Shown: one piece after another, positions 16,242 through 27,554 of the stretch
Numbering within the stretch: position 1 is the first letter of the stretch
Layout: each line of letters begins with the position of its first letter
NCBI GenBank assembly: GCA_011959205.1
Contig: BLLV01000255.1
Span: forward strand, 1 to 64,000
Length of the DNA: 64,000 bases
Source of the DNA: Bacteroidaceae bacterium
Lineage (GTDB): Bacteria; Bacteroidota; Bacteroidia; Bacteroidales; Bacteroidaceae
Direction: 5' to 3'
The notes under the pieces: generated by a model
What the model saw: the letters and a program-made list of their open reading frames with translations, nothing else
Told to the model about the DNA's origin: nothing
Database searches by the model: none
Position numbers and translations under genes: made by a program

Positions 16242-16277
16242 TATCACTATTAATCCCTTAAAATCAAAATTAAAAGC

Positions 16278-17756
16278 ATGGAACACACTTATTTCTTTGC
16301 GGTAGACTTAGGAGCTACCAGCGGACGTACCATCTTAGGCAGCCTGGGAGAAGGCAAAATGGAGTTGAAAGAACTGACTCGTTTCCCTAATCATATTATA
16401 GAAACCGGAGGACATTGTTATTGGGATATTTATGCGTTATACCATGAAATAATCAGAGGGCTGAAAGTGGTAGCAAAAGACAATTTACCCATCCGGTCTA
16501 TCGGTATAGACACATGGGGAGTGGATTTTGTGTTAGTGGGAAAAGACGGAGAGTTGCTCCGCAACCCTTACTGCTACCGTGACCCACACACCGTAGGCGC
16601 GCCCGAAGAATATTTCACCCATATACCCCGTGAACGGGTATATGACCTTACCGGCATCCAGATTATGAATTTCAATTCCCTGTTCCAACTGTCAACGCTT
16701 CACCGCAATCATTGCTCGGCCTTGGAAGCGGCAGATAAAATACTGTTCATGCCGGATGCTTTAAGCTATATGCTCACAGGCAAGATGGTAACAGAATATA
16801 CCATCGCTTCCACCTCTCAAATGCTGAATCCGCGCACCAAACGCTTTGAAAAGGAACTGCTGGATGTAGCAGGCATCAAAGAAGAACAATTCGGCCGTTT
16901 CGTTTTCCCGGGGGAACCTATCGGAGTGCTGACAGAAGAAGTGCAAAAGATCACAGGTCTGGGGGCTATTCCAGTCATTGCCGTTGCCGGTCACGACACA
17001 GGATCAGCCGTAGCGGCCGTACCAGCGCAAAATGAAAGATTCGCTTATCTGAGCTCAGGCACATGGAGCTTGATGGGAATTGAAGTGAAAGATGCCATTA
17101 TAAACAAGGAAAGCTTCGAACAGAACTTCACCAACGAAGGAGGAGTGGAAGGAACGACCCGGTTCTTGAAAAACATCTGCGGCATGTGGCTGTTGGAACG
17201 ATGCCGCAAGGAATGGGAGGCAACCAACAACTATTCTTATACTGAACTGATAGATGCCGCTCTGGCAGTTCCCGCTTTCCGCAGTGTGATCAATCCCGAC
17301 GCTCCTTGTTTCGCCAATCCGGCATCCATGATTCAAGCCATCGGACATTATTGTAAGGAAACCAACCAACCTGTGCCACAGAGTTACGGCGAAATCACCC
17401 GTTGCATTTTCGACAGCCTTGCCCTGCGCTACAAACAAGTATTCGGCTATTTGCAACAAATGGCTCCGTTCTCCATCGAAAAGTTGCACATTATCGGCGG
17501 CGGCTCACGAAACAATCTGTTGAACCAGTTCACTTGTAATGCAGTGGGCGTACCTGTTGTAGCAGGTCCCAGTGAAGGAACAGCCATCGGCAACATTATG
17601 CTACAGGCAAAAGCCAACGGACTGGTCGGCGACATTGCGGCCATGCGCCAACTGATCAGCACTTCCATAGAAACCGTTTCCTTTGAGCCCCAGCAAGCCG
17701 AAGAATGGAAAGAAGCATATAAGACGTATTTAGCTCATTATAGAGAAGACATTTAA
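16278..17756 (+). CDS. rhaB: L-rhamnulokinase
   Basis: 492 aa, FGGY kinase fold. The N-terminal phosphate loop is F-A-V-D-L-G-A-T-S-G-R at residues 6-16; I-D-T-W-G-V-D-F lies near residue 80 and contains the catalytic Asp region. The C-terminal lobe shows A-G-H-D-T-G-S-A-V and the adenosine-binding I-I-G-G-G-S-R-N-N-L-L-N-Q. It phosphorylates L-rhamnulose at O1. First gene of rhaB-rhaA-rhaT-rhaD; rhaA follows after 38 nt. Confidence 0.94.
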   Translation: MEHTYFFAVDLGATSGRTILGSLGEGKMELKELTRFPNHIIETGGHCYWDIYALYHEIIRGLKVVAKDNLPIRSIGIDTWGVDFVLVGKDGELLRNPYCYRDPHTVGAPEEYFTHIPRERVYDLTGIQIMNFNSLFQLSTLHRNHCSALEAADKILFMPDALSYMLTGKMVTEYTIASTSQMLNPRTKRFEKELLDVAGIKEEQFGRFVFPGEPIGVLTEEVQKITGLGAIPVIAVAGHDTGSAVAAVPAQNERFAYLSSGTWSLMGIEVKDAIINKESFEQNFTNEGGVEGTTRFLKNICGMWLLERCRKEWEATNNYSYTELIDAALAVPAFRSVINPDAPCFANPASMIQAIGHYCKETNQPVPQSYGEITRCIFDSLALRYKQVFGYLQQMAPFSIEKLHIIGGGSRNNLLNQFTCNAVGVPVVAGPSEGTAIGNIMLQAKANGLVGDIAAMRQLISTSIETVSFEPQQAEEWKEAYKTYLAHYREDI

Positions 17757-17794
17757 TATTCACCTTGAAATTTATTCATTAAACAAATAATATC

Positions 17795-19048
17795 ATGAAA
17801 GAAGAATTGATTAATAAAGCGTATGAGGTTGCAAAAGAGCGTTATGCTGCTATAGGTGTCGATACAGAAAAAGTGATGGAAACCATGCAGAACTTCCACC
17901 TGTCACTGCATTGCTGGCAAGCAGACGATGTTACCGGTTTTGAAGTTCAGGCCGGTTCATTGACCGGTGGTATCCAGGCTACAGGCAACTATCCCGGCAA
18001 AGCCCGCAACATTGACGAACTGCGTACAGACATTCTGAAAGCCGCTTCATACATACCGGGTACCCACCGTTTGAATCTGCACGAAATCTATGGCGATTTC
18101 CAAGGAAAAATAGTAGATCGTGACGAAGTAGAACCCGAACATTTCAAGAGCTGGATTGAATGGGGTAAGGAAAACAATATGAAACTGGATTTCAACTCTA
18201 CTTCATTCTCACATCCCAAAAGCGGTGACCTGTCTTTGGCAAATCCCGATGAAGGTATCCGCAACTTCTGGATTGAACATACCAAACGTTGCCGTGCCGT
18301 AGCCGAAGAAATGGGTAAAGCCCAGGGCGATCCTTGTATCATGAACCTGTGGGTACACGATGGCAGCAAAGACCTCACCGTAAACCGCATGAAATACCGT
18401 GCTTTGTTGAAAGATTCTCTGGATCAGATTTTCGCAACAGAGTATAAGAATATGAAAGACTGTATCGAATCAAAAGTATTCGGTATCGGACTGGAAAGCT
18501 ATACAGTAGGTTCCAATGACTTCTATATCGGCTATGGCGCCAAGAACAACAAGATGATCACCTTGGATACCGGCCATTTCCACCCGACAGAAAGTGTTGC
18601 CGACAAAGTTTCTTCTTTGTTGCTGTATGTTCCCGAATTGATGCTGCACGTAAGCCGCCCCGTACGTTGGGACTCCGACCACGTAACTATCATGGACGAC
18701 CCCACAATGGAATTGTTCAGCGAAATCGTTCGTTGCAACGCTTTGGACCGTGTACACTACGGGCTTGACTATTTCGATGCTTCCATCAACCGTATCGGCG
18801 CATACGTCATCGGAAGCCGTGCGGCTCAGAAATGTATGGTACGTGCTTTGTTGGAACCGATTTCCAAACTGCGCGAATACGAAGCAAACGGACAAGGTTT
18901 CCAACGTCTGGCTCTGCTCGAAGAAGAAAAAGCTTTGCCTTGGAATGCAGTATGGGATATGTTCTGCTTGAAGAACAATGTACCCGTAGGCGAAGAATTC
19001 ATTGCAGAAGTAGAGAAATACGAAGCAGAAGTTACTTCTAAACGCTAA
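17795..19048 (+). CDS. rhaA: L-rhamnose isomerase
   Basis: 417 aa, typical length. TIM-barrel metal-dependent isomerase that converts L-rhamnose to L-rhamnulose. Recognisable family stretches are L-H-C-W-Q-A-D-D-V-T-G-F near residue 34, G-N-Y-P-G-K-A-R, L-D-F-N-S-T-S-F-S-H-P, N-L-W-V-H-D-G-S-K-D and the metal-binding L-D-T-G-H-F-H-P-T-E. No oddities. It is followed by a 91-nt gap that can fold into a long hairpin. Confidence 0.95.
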   Translation: MKEELINKAYEVAKERYAAIGVDTEKVMETMQNFHLSLHCWQADDVTGFEVQAGSLTGGIQATGNYPGKARNIDELRTDILKAASYIPGTHRLNLHEIYGDFQGKIVDRDEVEPEHFKSWIEWGKENNMKLDFNSTSFSHPKSGDLSLANPDEGIRNFWIEHTKRCRAVAEEMGKAQGDPCIMNLWVHDGSKDLTVNRMKYRALLKDSLDQIFATEYKNMKDCIESKVFGIGLESYTVGSNDFYIGYGAKNNKMITLDTGHFHPTESVADKVSSLLLYVPELMLHVSRPVRWDSDHVTIMDDPTMELFSEIVRCNALDRVHYGLDYFDASINRIGAYVIGSRAAQKCMVRALLEPISKLREYEANGQGFQRLALLEEEKALPWNAVWDMFCLKNNVPVGEEFIAEVEKYEAEVTSKR

Positions 19049-19057
19049 TCAACCCCC

Positions 19058-19123
19058 AACCGCAAAATCGTCCTCTGTAGAGGCAGTCCAAAAGCCTGCC
19101 CCACAGAGAACGTATTTGTGGTT
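19058..19123 (+). promoter_or_regulatory. Long intercistronic hairpin between rhaA and rhaT
   Basis: Almost the whole gap can pair. The outer arms are aaccgcaaa (19058-19066) with tttgtggtt (19115-19123). The inner arms are ctctgtagaggcag with ctgccccacagag. No U-run follows closely, so it looks more like an mRNA-processing or stability element than a terminator. It may set the transporter level apart from the enzymes. Confidence 0.5.
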
Positions 19124-19139
19124 TTAAAGAGTATAAACA

Positions 19140-20159
19140 ATGGAAATCATTATCGGATTAATCATTATCGCCATAGGAAGTTTCTGCCAATCCAGTTCAT
19201 ACGTACCTATAAAAAAAGTAAAAGAATGGAGTTGGGAAAGTTTCTGGCTGATACAAGGTGTGTTTGCCTGGTTGGTATTCCCGTTATTGGGTGCGTTGCT
19301 AGGTATCCCCCAAGGAGGCAGCCTGTTTGACCTTTGGGGAGCGGGAGGTGCTCTGATGAGCATCTTTTATGGCATATTATGGGGAGTGGGCGGCCTCACC
19401 TTCGGCCTTTCCATGCGCTATCTGGGAGTAGCCTTAGGGCAAAGTATCGCACTGGGTACTTGTGCCGGATTCGGAACGCTCTTCCCCGCCATCTTTGCCG
19501 GAACAAACCTGTTCGAAGGGAACGGACTTATTCTTTTACTGGGAGTATGTATCACCCTGTCGGGCATTGCCATTATCGGATATGCCGGCAGTCTTCGCGC
19601 CAAGAACATGAGCGAGGAAGAGAAACGTGCGGCTGTGAAAGACTTCGCTTTGACCAAAGGGCTGTTGGTAGCCTTGCTGGCAGGTGTGATGAGCGCCTGT
19701 TTCGCTTTGGGACTCGATGCCGGAACGCCCATCAAGGAAGCTGCGCTGGCAGGAGGCGTAGAAGGTCTTTATGCAGGACTTCCTGTTATCTTCCTGGTAA
19801 CATTGGGAGGCTTTTTGACCAATGCCGTTTACTGTCTGCAACAAAATGTAGCCAACAAGACCCTGAGCGATTATGCCAAAGGCAATGTATGGGGAAATAA
19901 CCTGATATTCTGCGCCTTGGCAGGAGTACTGTGGTATATGCAATTCTTCGGGCTGGAAATGGGTAAAAGTTTCCTGACCGGAAGCCCCGTGCTGCTAGCC
20001 TTCTCATGGTGTATATTGATGGCTTTGAATGTTACTTTCAGTAATGTATGGGGGATTTTGTTAAAAGAATGGAAAGGCGTGTCCAGCCAGACTATCACAG
20101 TTTTGGTAACCGGACTGGTAGTTCTCATCTTTTCTCTCGTATTTCCTAATTTATTCTAA
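19140..20159 (+). CDS. rhaT: L-rhamnose permease, RhaT family
   Basis: 339 aa with about ten hydrophobic segments, the DMT-related RhaT topology. The first helix contains I-I-I-A-I-G-S-F-C-Q-S-S-S-Y-V-P-I-K-K-V, and glycine-rich helices G-I-L-W-G-V-G-G-L-T-F-G-L-S-M-R-Y-L-G follow. It imports L-rhamnose with a cation across the inner membrane. Lies between rhaA and rhaD. Confidence 0.92.
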   Translation: MEIIIGLIIIAIGSFCQSSSYVPIKKVKEWSWESFWLIQGVFAWLVFPLLGALLGIPQGGSLFDLWGAGGALMSIFYGILWGVGGLTFGLSMRYLGVALGQSIALGTCAGFGTLFPAIFAGTNLFEGNGLILLLGVCITLSGIAIIGYAGSLRAKNMSEEEKRAAVKDFALTKGLLVALLAGVMSACFALGLDAGTPIKEAALAGGVEGLYAGLPVIFLVTLGGFLTNAVYCLQQNVANKTLSDYAKGNVWGNNLIFCALAGVLWYMQFFGLEMGKSFLTGSPVLLAFSWCILMALNVTFSNVWGILLKEWKGVSSQTITVLVTGLVVLIFSLVFPNLF

Positions 20160-20168
20160 AAGAATTGC

Positions 20169-20176
20169 TATATTTG
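20169..20176 (+). promoter_or_regulatory. Candidate internal -7 box upstream of rhaD
   Basis: TATATTTG, a full TAnnTTTG match, lies in the 53-nt rhaT-rhaD gap, 36 nt before the rhaD start. It may give rhaD extra transcription independent of the rhaB promoter. Confidence 0.4.
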
Positions 20177-20212
20177 CGGCATACTATGATTCAGAATACA
20201 TAACAATATCTT

Positions 20213-21046
20213 ATGAACAATCAAATAAAAGAAGATATGAAATCAATCTTAGACAATCGCCCCGAATTGGCCAAAGAGGTAAATAAAGTAGCTGAAGTAG
20301 CCGGATATTTGTGGCAAAAAGGATGGGCTGAACGCAATGGTGGTAATATCACTGTCAATATCACCGAATATGTAGACGATGAAATCCGTCGGATGCCCGC
20401 TATCAGCGAAGTAAAACAAATCGGTGTAACACTGCCTCACTTGAAAGGCTGTTATTTTTATTGCAAAGGAACCAATATGCGTATGCGGGATTTGGCGCGT
20501 TGGCCTATGGACAACGGTTCTGTCATCCGTATTTTGGATGACTGTGCAAGTTATGTCATTATTGCCGACAAACCGGTTCAACCGACGTCGGAAGTACCTT
20601 CTCACCTGAGTGTACACAATTACCTTATCAGCATAGGTTCTCCTTACAAAGCATCCGTACATACACACCCCATCGAATTGGTAGCCTTGTCTCACAACAA
20701 GAAGTTCATGGAAAAAGATGTGGCAACCAATTTGTTATGGAGCATGATTCCCGAAACAAAGGCATTCTGCCCGCGTGGACTGGGTATGATCCCTTATCAG
20801 TTGCCTAGTTCTGTAGAATTAGCCGATGCAACCATCAAGGAATTGGCCGATTATGATGTAGTAATGTGGGAAAAACACGGCATCTTTGCTGTGGACCGTG
20901 ACGTAATGGCCGCATTCGACCAAATTGATGTTTTAAATAAATCCGCATTGATTTACATTGCCGCCAAGAATATGGGATTTGAGCCCGACGGTATGAGCCA
21001 AGAACAGATGAAAGAAATGAGTGTAGCTTTTAACCTACCTAAATAA
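20213..21046 (+). CDS. rhaD: Rhamnulose-1-phosphate aldolase
   Basis: 277 aa class II aldolase/adducin fold. An N-terminal G-G-N-I-T-V-N sits near residue 43, the zinc ligands are V-H-T-H-P-I-E near residue 148 and the late His is in W-E-K-H-G-I-F-A near residue 222. It splits L-rhamnulose-1-phosphate to DHAP and L-lactaldehyde. It ends the operon and is followed by a strong terminator. No lactaldehyde reductase (fucO) follows it, unlike some relatives. Confidence 0.93.
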   Translation: MNNQIKEDMKSILDNRPELAKEVNKVAEVAGYLWQKGWAERNGGNITVNITEYVDDEIRRMPAISEVKQIGVTLPHLKGCYFYCKGTNMRMRDLARWPMDNGSVIRILDDCASYVIIADKPVQPTSEVPSHLSVHNYLISIGSPYKASVHTHPIELVALSHNKKFMEKDVATNLLWSMIPETKAFCPRGLGMIPYQLPSSVELADATIKELADYDVVMWEKHGIFAVDRDVMAAFDQIDVLNKSALIYIAAKNMGFEPDGMSQEQMKEMSVAFNLPK

Positions 21047-21077
21047 TATTTTTATGGCCTTCCCTTTACAGGGGAAA

Positions 21078-21123
21078 TTAAAAAGATGATTTGACCCCAT
21101 GCCGGTTCAAATCATCTTTTTAA
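21078..21123 (+). terminator. Terminator of the rha operon
   Basis: Perfect 17-bp arms (21078-21094 and 21107-21123; ttaaaaagatgatttga and its complement) around a 12-nt loop, with T-rich DNA inside the right arm. It separates rhaD from the regulator gene, and could also act on the other strand. Confidence 0.85.
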
Positions 21124-21162
21124 TTTATCCGGATGCAGAGCACACGACTAAAATAAAAATTG

Positions 21163-21170
21163 TATCTTTG
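21163..21170 (+). promoter_or_regulatory. Candidate -7 box for the rhamnose regulator
   Basis: TATCTTTG fits TAnnTTTG, 35 nt before the start of the AraC gene and downstream of the rha terminator, so the regulator is probably transcribed on its own. Confidence 0.5.
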
Positions 21171-21205
21171 CCGATAAGTGTGACCTAATTTTAAAACAGA
21201 GCAAC

Positions 21206-22126
21206 ATGCATTACAACGACCAGGGGGCTGACTTTAAGTATTTAATTGTCAATGAACGTGACAAACGTTTCGGCTTGTCGGTGACTACCGTCGGATTCCA
21301 AGCGATCAAGGCAGGAAGTGTTTATCCGCCGCGCAACCATCCGGATGCCTATTACTTCACGGCACAAACAGGACGTGTGTTGCATGAATATCAGTTAGTA
21401 TATATCACCAAAGGGCGGGGAACGTTCGCCAGTGATACAACCCCGTGCATTGATATATCTAAAGGACAGATACTTTTCTTGTTCCCCGGACAGTGGCATA
21501 CCTACGCACCACTACAAAAAACAGGATGGAACGAATATTACATCGGTTTCGAAGGCTCCATCATAGATGACCTGGTAAAGAACAGCTTTATTTCAAAAGA
21601 AAACCAAATTCTCGACATCGGCATTAATGAAGAGTTGGCCAGTCTATTTGCCCGCGCACTGGAAGTAGCAGAGGCAGACAAGACGGCAGCACAACAATAT
21701 TTGTCCGGCATTGTTTTACACATTATGGGAGCTGTACTCGCTATCTCACAAAACAAACGTTATGAGGTGAACGATGCAGCACAAAAAATAGAAAGTGCCA
21801 AAATCATCATGCACGAAAATGTATACAAAGATATAGTTCCGGAAGAACTGGCACAGAAACTGGGCATCAGCTACTCTTGGTTTCGCAAAGTGTTCAAAGA
21901 GTATACCGGCTATGCACCCGCCAAATACTTCCAAGAGCTGAAACTGCGCAAAGCAAAACAATTGTTGATTGAAAGTACCATGTCTGTAAAAGAGATATGT
22001 TATGAATTGAACTACACCTCTACAGAACACTTTTTCTCAATATTCAAGAAGCGTACCAACTTCACCCCTACCGAATATCGTAACTTTGGACGGGGCGAAA
22101 AAGAAAATGAAAACGAAAACGAATAA
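21206..22126 (+). CDS. rhaR: AraC-family regulator, probable rhamnose activator
   Basis: 306 aa. The N-terminal cupin-like sensor (residues about 20-160) includes L-V-Y-I-T-K-G-R-G-T-F and I-L-F-L-F-P-G-Q-W-H-T-Y. The C-terminal AraC DNA-binding domain has L-A-Q-K-L-G-I-S-Y-S-W-F-R-K-V-F and V-K-E-I-C-Y-E-L-N-Y-T-S-T-E-H-F-F-S-I-F, ending in F-T-P-T-E-Y-R. Its position behind rhaBATD supports control of rhamnose use. The gene symbol rests on context. Confidence 0.82.
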   Translation: MHYNDQGADFKYLIVNERDKRFGLSVTTVGFQAIKAGSVYPPRNHPDAYYFTAQTGRVLHEYQLVYITKGRGTFASDTTPCIDISKGQILFLFPGQWHTYAPLQKTGWNEYYIGFEGSIIDDLVKNSFISKENQILDIGINEELASLFARALEVAEADKTAAQQYLSGIVLHIMGAVLAISQNKRYEVNDAAQKIESAKIIMHENVYKDIVPEELAQKLGISYSWFRKVFKEYTGYAPAKYFQELKLRKAKQLLIESTMSVKEICYELNYTSTEHFFSIFKKRTNFTPTEYRNFGRGEKENENENE

Positions 22127-22133
22127 AGAAAGA

Positions 22134-23132
22134 ATGAAAAAAACAACCATCAATTTGGCTGCCATGGCAACCTTTTGCATTGCAGTCGCATCCCCTGCCT
22201 TAATGAGCAACAGTTGCGCTACTCCTAAAGCAGAGCAGGAAGATACCACTATCGTACAAGAGGTTCCAGAAATTACAACTGTCCAATATAGTTGCCCTGA
22301 AGTTCCCTCCAGCATCGAATTTTGCGGCAAAGCCATTGACTTAAGCCGGTTCGACCGCCACGAACGCATGGACCGTGAATTATTGGCTTTCACCTATATG
22401 CACAGTACCTCTTTGCAAATGCTAAAAAAAGCCAACCGCTATTTTCCGGTTGTAGAACCCATATTGAAAGAAAACGGAATTCCCGATGACTTTAAATATC
22501 TGATGGTGATAGAGAGCAACCTAAACCCCAACGCACGCTCCTCGGCCGGAGCAGCCGGACTATGGCAGTTCATGCAAGCCACCGGACGAGAATATGGACT
22601 GGAAGTAAACAACAATGTGGACGAACGTTATCACATTGAAAAAGCAACCCGTGCCGCCTGCCGGTATCTGAAAGACGCGTATGCAAAATACAAGGATTGG
22701 GTGGCCGTTGCCGCTTCATATAACGCCGGGCAAGCACGGATTGCCAACCAACTGGCCAAGCAAGCCGTTGATGATTCGTTAGATTTACAACTGGTGGAAG
22801 AAACAGCCCGGTATGTATACCGCATTCTGGCTGCCAAACAAATGTTCAACCATCCTACTACATTCAGCTTCCGTTTGCGGGCGTCAGACCTGTATCCCCC
22901 TATCCCCTATAAGGAAATCACTGTCACCAAGGAAATTGAAGACTTGGCACGTTTTGCACGAAACGAAGGAATCACCTTGGCCATATTGAAAAACATGAAC
23001 CCCTGGTTGCGAGAAACATCCTTATCCAATCGTAGCGGACGGACATACGTACTGAAAATCCCGACTAAGGAAGGAATGACTTATGATCCGAAAAAAACGG
23101 TGCCGCATGACAGGAGATGGGTGGTGGAATAA
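22134..23132 (+). CDS. Lytic transglycosylase, MltD-like (GH23)
   Basis: 332 aa from ATG 22134, chosen because the signal peptide begins there (M-K-K-T-T-I-N-L-A-A-M-A-T-F) and a purine-rich site lies in front; a longer frame would overlap the regulator. The catalytic Glu is in L-M-V-I-E-S-N-L-N-P-N-A, followed by S-A-G-A-A-G-L-W-Q-F-M and the A-A-S-Y-N-A-G-Q motif. It cleaves the MurNAc-GlcNAc bond of peptidoglycan with formation of the anhydro product. No LysM domain is obvious at the C-terminus. Follows the AraC gene by 7 nt, so may be cotranscribed with it. Confidence 0.88.
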   Translation: MKKTTINLAAMATFCIAVASPALMSNSCATPKAEQEDTTIVQEVPEITTVQYSCPEVPSSIEFCGKAIDLSRFDRHERMDRELLAFTYMHSTSLQMLKKANRYFPVVEPILKENGIPDDFKYLMVIESNLNPNARSSAGAAGLWQFMQATGREYGLEVNNNVDERYHIEKATRAACRYLKDAYAKYKDWVAVAASYNAGQARIANQLAKQAVDDSLDLQLVEETARYVYRILAAKQMFNHPTTFSFRLRASDLYPPIPYKEITVTKEIEDLARFARNEGITLAILKNMNPWLRETSLSNRSGRTYVLKIPTKEGMTYDPKKTVPHDRRWVVE

Positions 23133-23147
23133 AACTCAACTTTAGAA

Positions 23148-23213
23148 AGTAAGATATCTTCGTGGGCAAAGTAAGATATGTTCCCAAGCAAAGTAACACC
23201 GCTTACTTGGCTC
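23148..23213. repeat. Array C: three 22-bp units between convergent genes
   Basis: Units begin at 23148, 23170 and 23192, each starting AGTAA and 22 bp long; the first two share AGTAAGATAT. Unit 1 contains the perfect palindrome AAGATATCTT, and unit 3 has GTAA...TTAC arms. The ends of the array also pair: CTTCGTGGGCAAAGTAAG with CTTACTTGGCTCACGAAG at 16 of 18 positions. The right end, CGCTTACTTGGCTC plus A/G CGAAG, recurs in array D at 30272 with one difference in 20. It lies between the transglycosylase and ion-channel stop codons. Confidence 0.75.
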
Positions 23214-23247
23214 ACGAAGTCCACATACTTTTCTTTACAACAAAAAA

Positions 23248-24105
23248 CTATTCCAACAGTTTCCCCCCACAATACTTACAATAAGCAGCTCCCTCCTCAT
23301 GTCCGCCCTTACCACAGTGCGGACATTTCAGGGCTTCTTTGCGTCTATGCTCCTGAATCATGGACGCAGACACAATTCCCGTGGGAACTGCAATGATGGT
23401 ATAGCCCAGCAACATCACTACCGCCGAAAGGAAACGGCCCAACGGGGTTTCAGGCGTAATATCCCCATAGCCTACCGTTGTCATCGTCACTATCGCCCAA
23501 TAAATGCTATTCGGGATATTACTGAACGCAGAGCCTTCACATTGCCCTTCTATCATATACATCAAGGTGCCGATAGAGATAACCATAATAAGTACAAACA
23601 AGAAAAACACAATAATTTTCCGGCTACTGTACACCAATGAGCGAAGCAGTAAATGCCCTTCATCCAAAAAATCGAAAAGCTTGAATACACGGAATACACG
23701 GATCAGACGAAATGTACGGATCACCAGCAGATAACGTGCTGTGCCAAAAAGCCAGCCTATATAAAAAGGTAAAGTGGCCAGCAAATCCACAATGCCAAAA
23801 AAACTCAGAGCATATTTGCGCGGTTTGGGAGAGCAATAAAGCCTCAACACATACTCCAACGTAAAGAAAAAAGTAAAGACATACTCCGACACCCGCAAAT
23901 AAGGGCCGATAACAGAATCCCAGCTTTTGATACTTTCGGCAATAACCACCAAAATGCTCAAGATAATAAACCCTATCAACGCCACATCGAATAACTTTCC
24001 CATCGGTGTGTCGCTTTCAAAAATAATCACATATATCTTATGCTTCAATCTCTCATCATGCAGTAAATTCTGCCATTTGTTCCAAATACGCCTTAGAAAT
24101 ACCAT
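23248..24105 (-). CDS. Voltage-gated-type potassium channel with a C-terminal zinc ribbon
   Basis: 285 aa from ATG 24105 (a GTG at 24126 is in frame but upstream residues look poor). Six transmembrane segments can be seen. S4 is R-Y-L-L-V-I-R-T-F-R-L-I-R-V-F-R-V-F with an Arg every third residue, and the selectivity filter is T-M-T-T-V-G-Y-G-D. After S6 there is a short tail ending in C-P-H-C and C-K-Y-C, a zinc ribbon that is unusual for Kv-type channels. Role: gated K+ conductance of the inner membrane. Convergent with the transglycosylase gene. Confidence 0.88.
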   Translation of the reverse strand: MVFLRRIWNKWQNLLHDERLKHKIYVIIFESDTPMGKLFDVALIGFIILSILVVIAESIKSWDSVIGPYLRVSEYVFTFFFTLEYVLRLYCSPKPRKYALSFFGIVDLLATLPFYIGWLFGTARYLLVIRTFRLIRVFRVFKLFDFLDEGHLLLRSLVYSSRKIIVFFLFVLIMVISIGTLMYMIEGQCEGSAFSNIPNSIYWAIVTMTTVGYGDITPETPLGRFLSAVVMLLGYTIIAVPTGIVSASMIQEHRRKEALKCPHCGKGGHEEGAAYCKYCGGKLLE

Positions 24106-24148
24106 ATTTTTTTTAGAATAGAACACAAATCATTCACAATGATACTAA

Positions 24149-27316
<3,168 letters not shown>

Positions 27317-27340
27317 AACAAAAAAAATAATTCATTGAAA

Positions 27341-27376
27341 AAAGGATGGGCTCCCAAACAAGAGAGCGCATCCTTT
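27341..27376 (+). terminator. Terminator after GH2
   Basis: Arms aaaggatgggctc (27341-27353) and gagcgcatccttt (27364-27376) pair at 12 of 13 positions around a 10-nt loop, and T residues follow. Confidence 0.8.
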
Positions 27377-27467
27377 TTCTGTTATTTCTCCTGCTTTATG
27401 ACAACCATGCTTATAAGTAATAATGAAGAAATAGCCAACTAAAGCATTAAACTACAATAACTATGGC

Positions 27468-27550
27468 TGAAACATCCCTTTGAAACGATCGTGCCACCCG
27501 GAGTGAAACGGTCATGCCACCTAGGTGATGACCGAATGGTTCACCCATAA
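27468..27550. repeat. Array B: 23-24-bp units with CACC/GGTGA dyads
   Basis: Direct repeats TGAAACG.TC.TGCCACC begin at 27481 and 27504, 23 bp apart. The CACC cores begin at about 27495, 27518 and 27542. The second unit contains CCACCTAGGTGAT, 11 of 12 bases like the perfect first palindrome of array A. The array lies between the convergent GH2 and GH109 genes, next to the GH109 stop codon. Less regular than A, C, D and E. Confidence 0.6.
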
Positions 27551-27554
27551 ACAA

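Larger units (their letters stand above)
15974..16277. other. Divergent argR-rhaB control region
   Basis: A 304-bp region between divergent operons without a credible gene. It holds the arg promoter and ARG box on the left and the rhaB -7 box on the right. The AT-rich middle shows no clear RhaR site; direct repeats could not be picked out with confidence. Confidence 0.6.
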
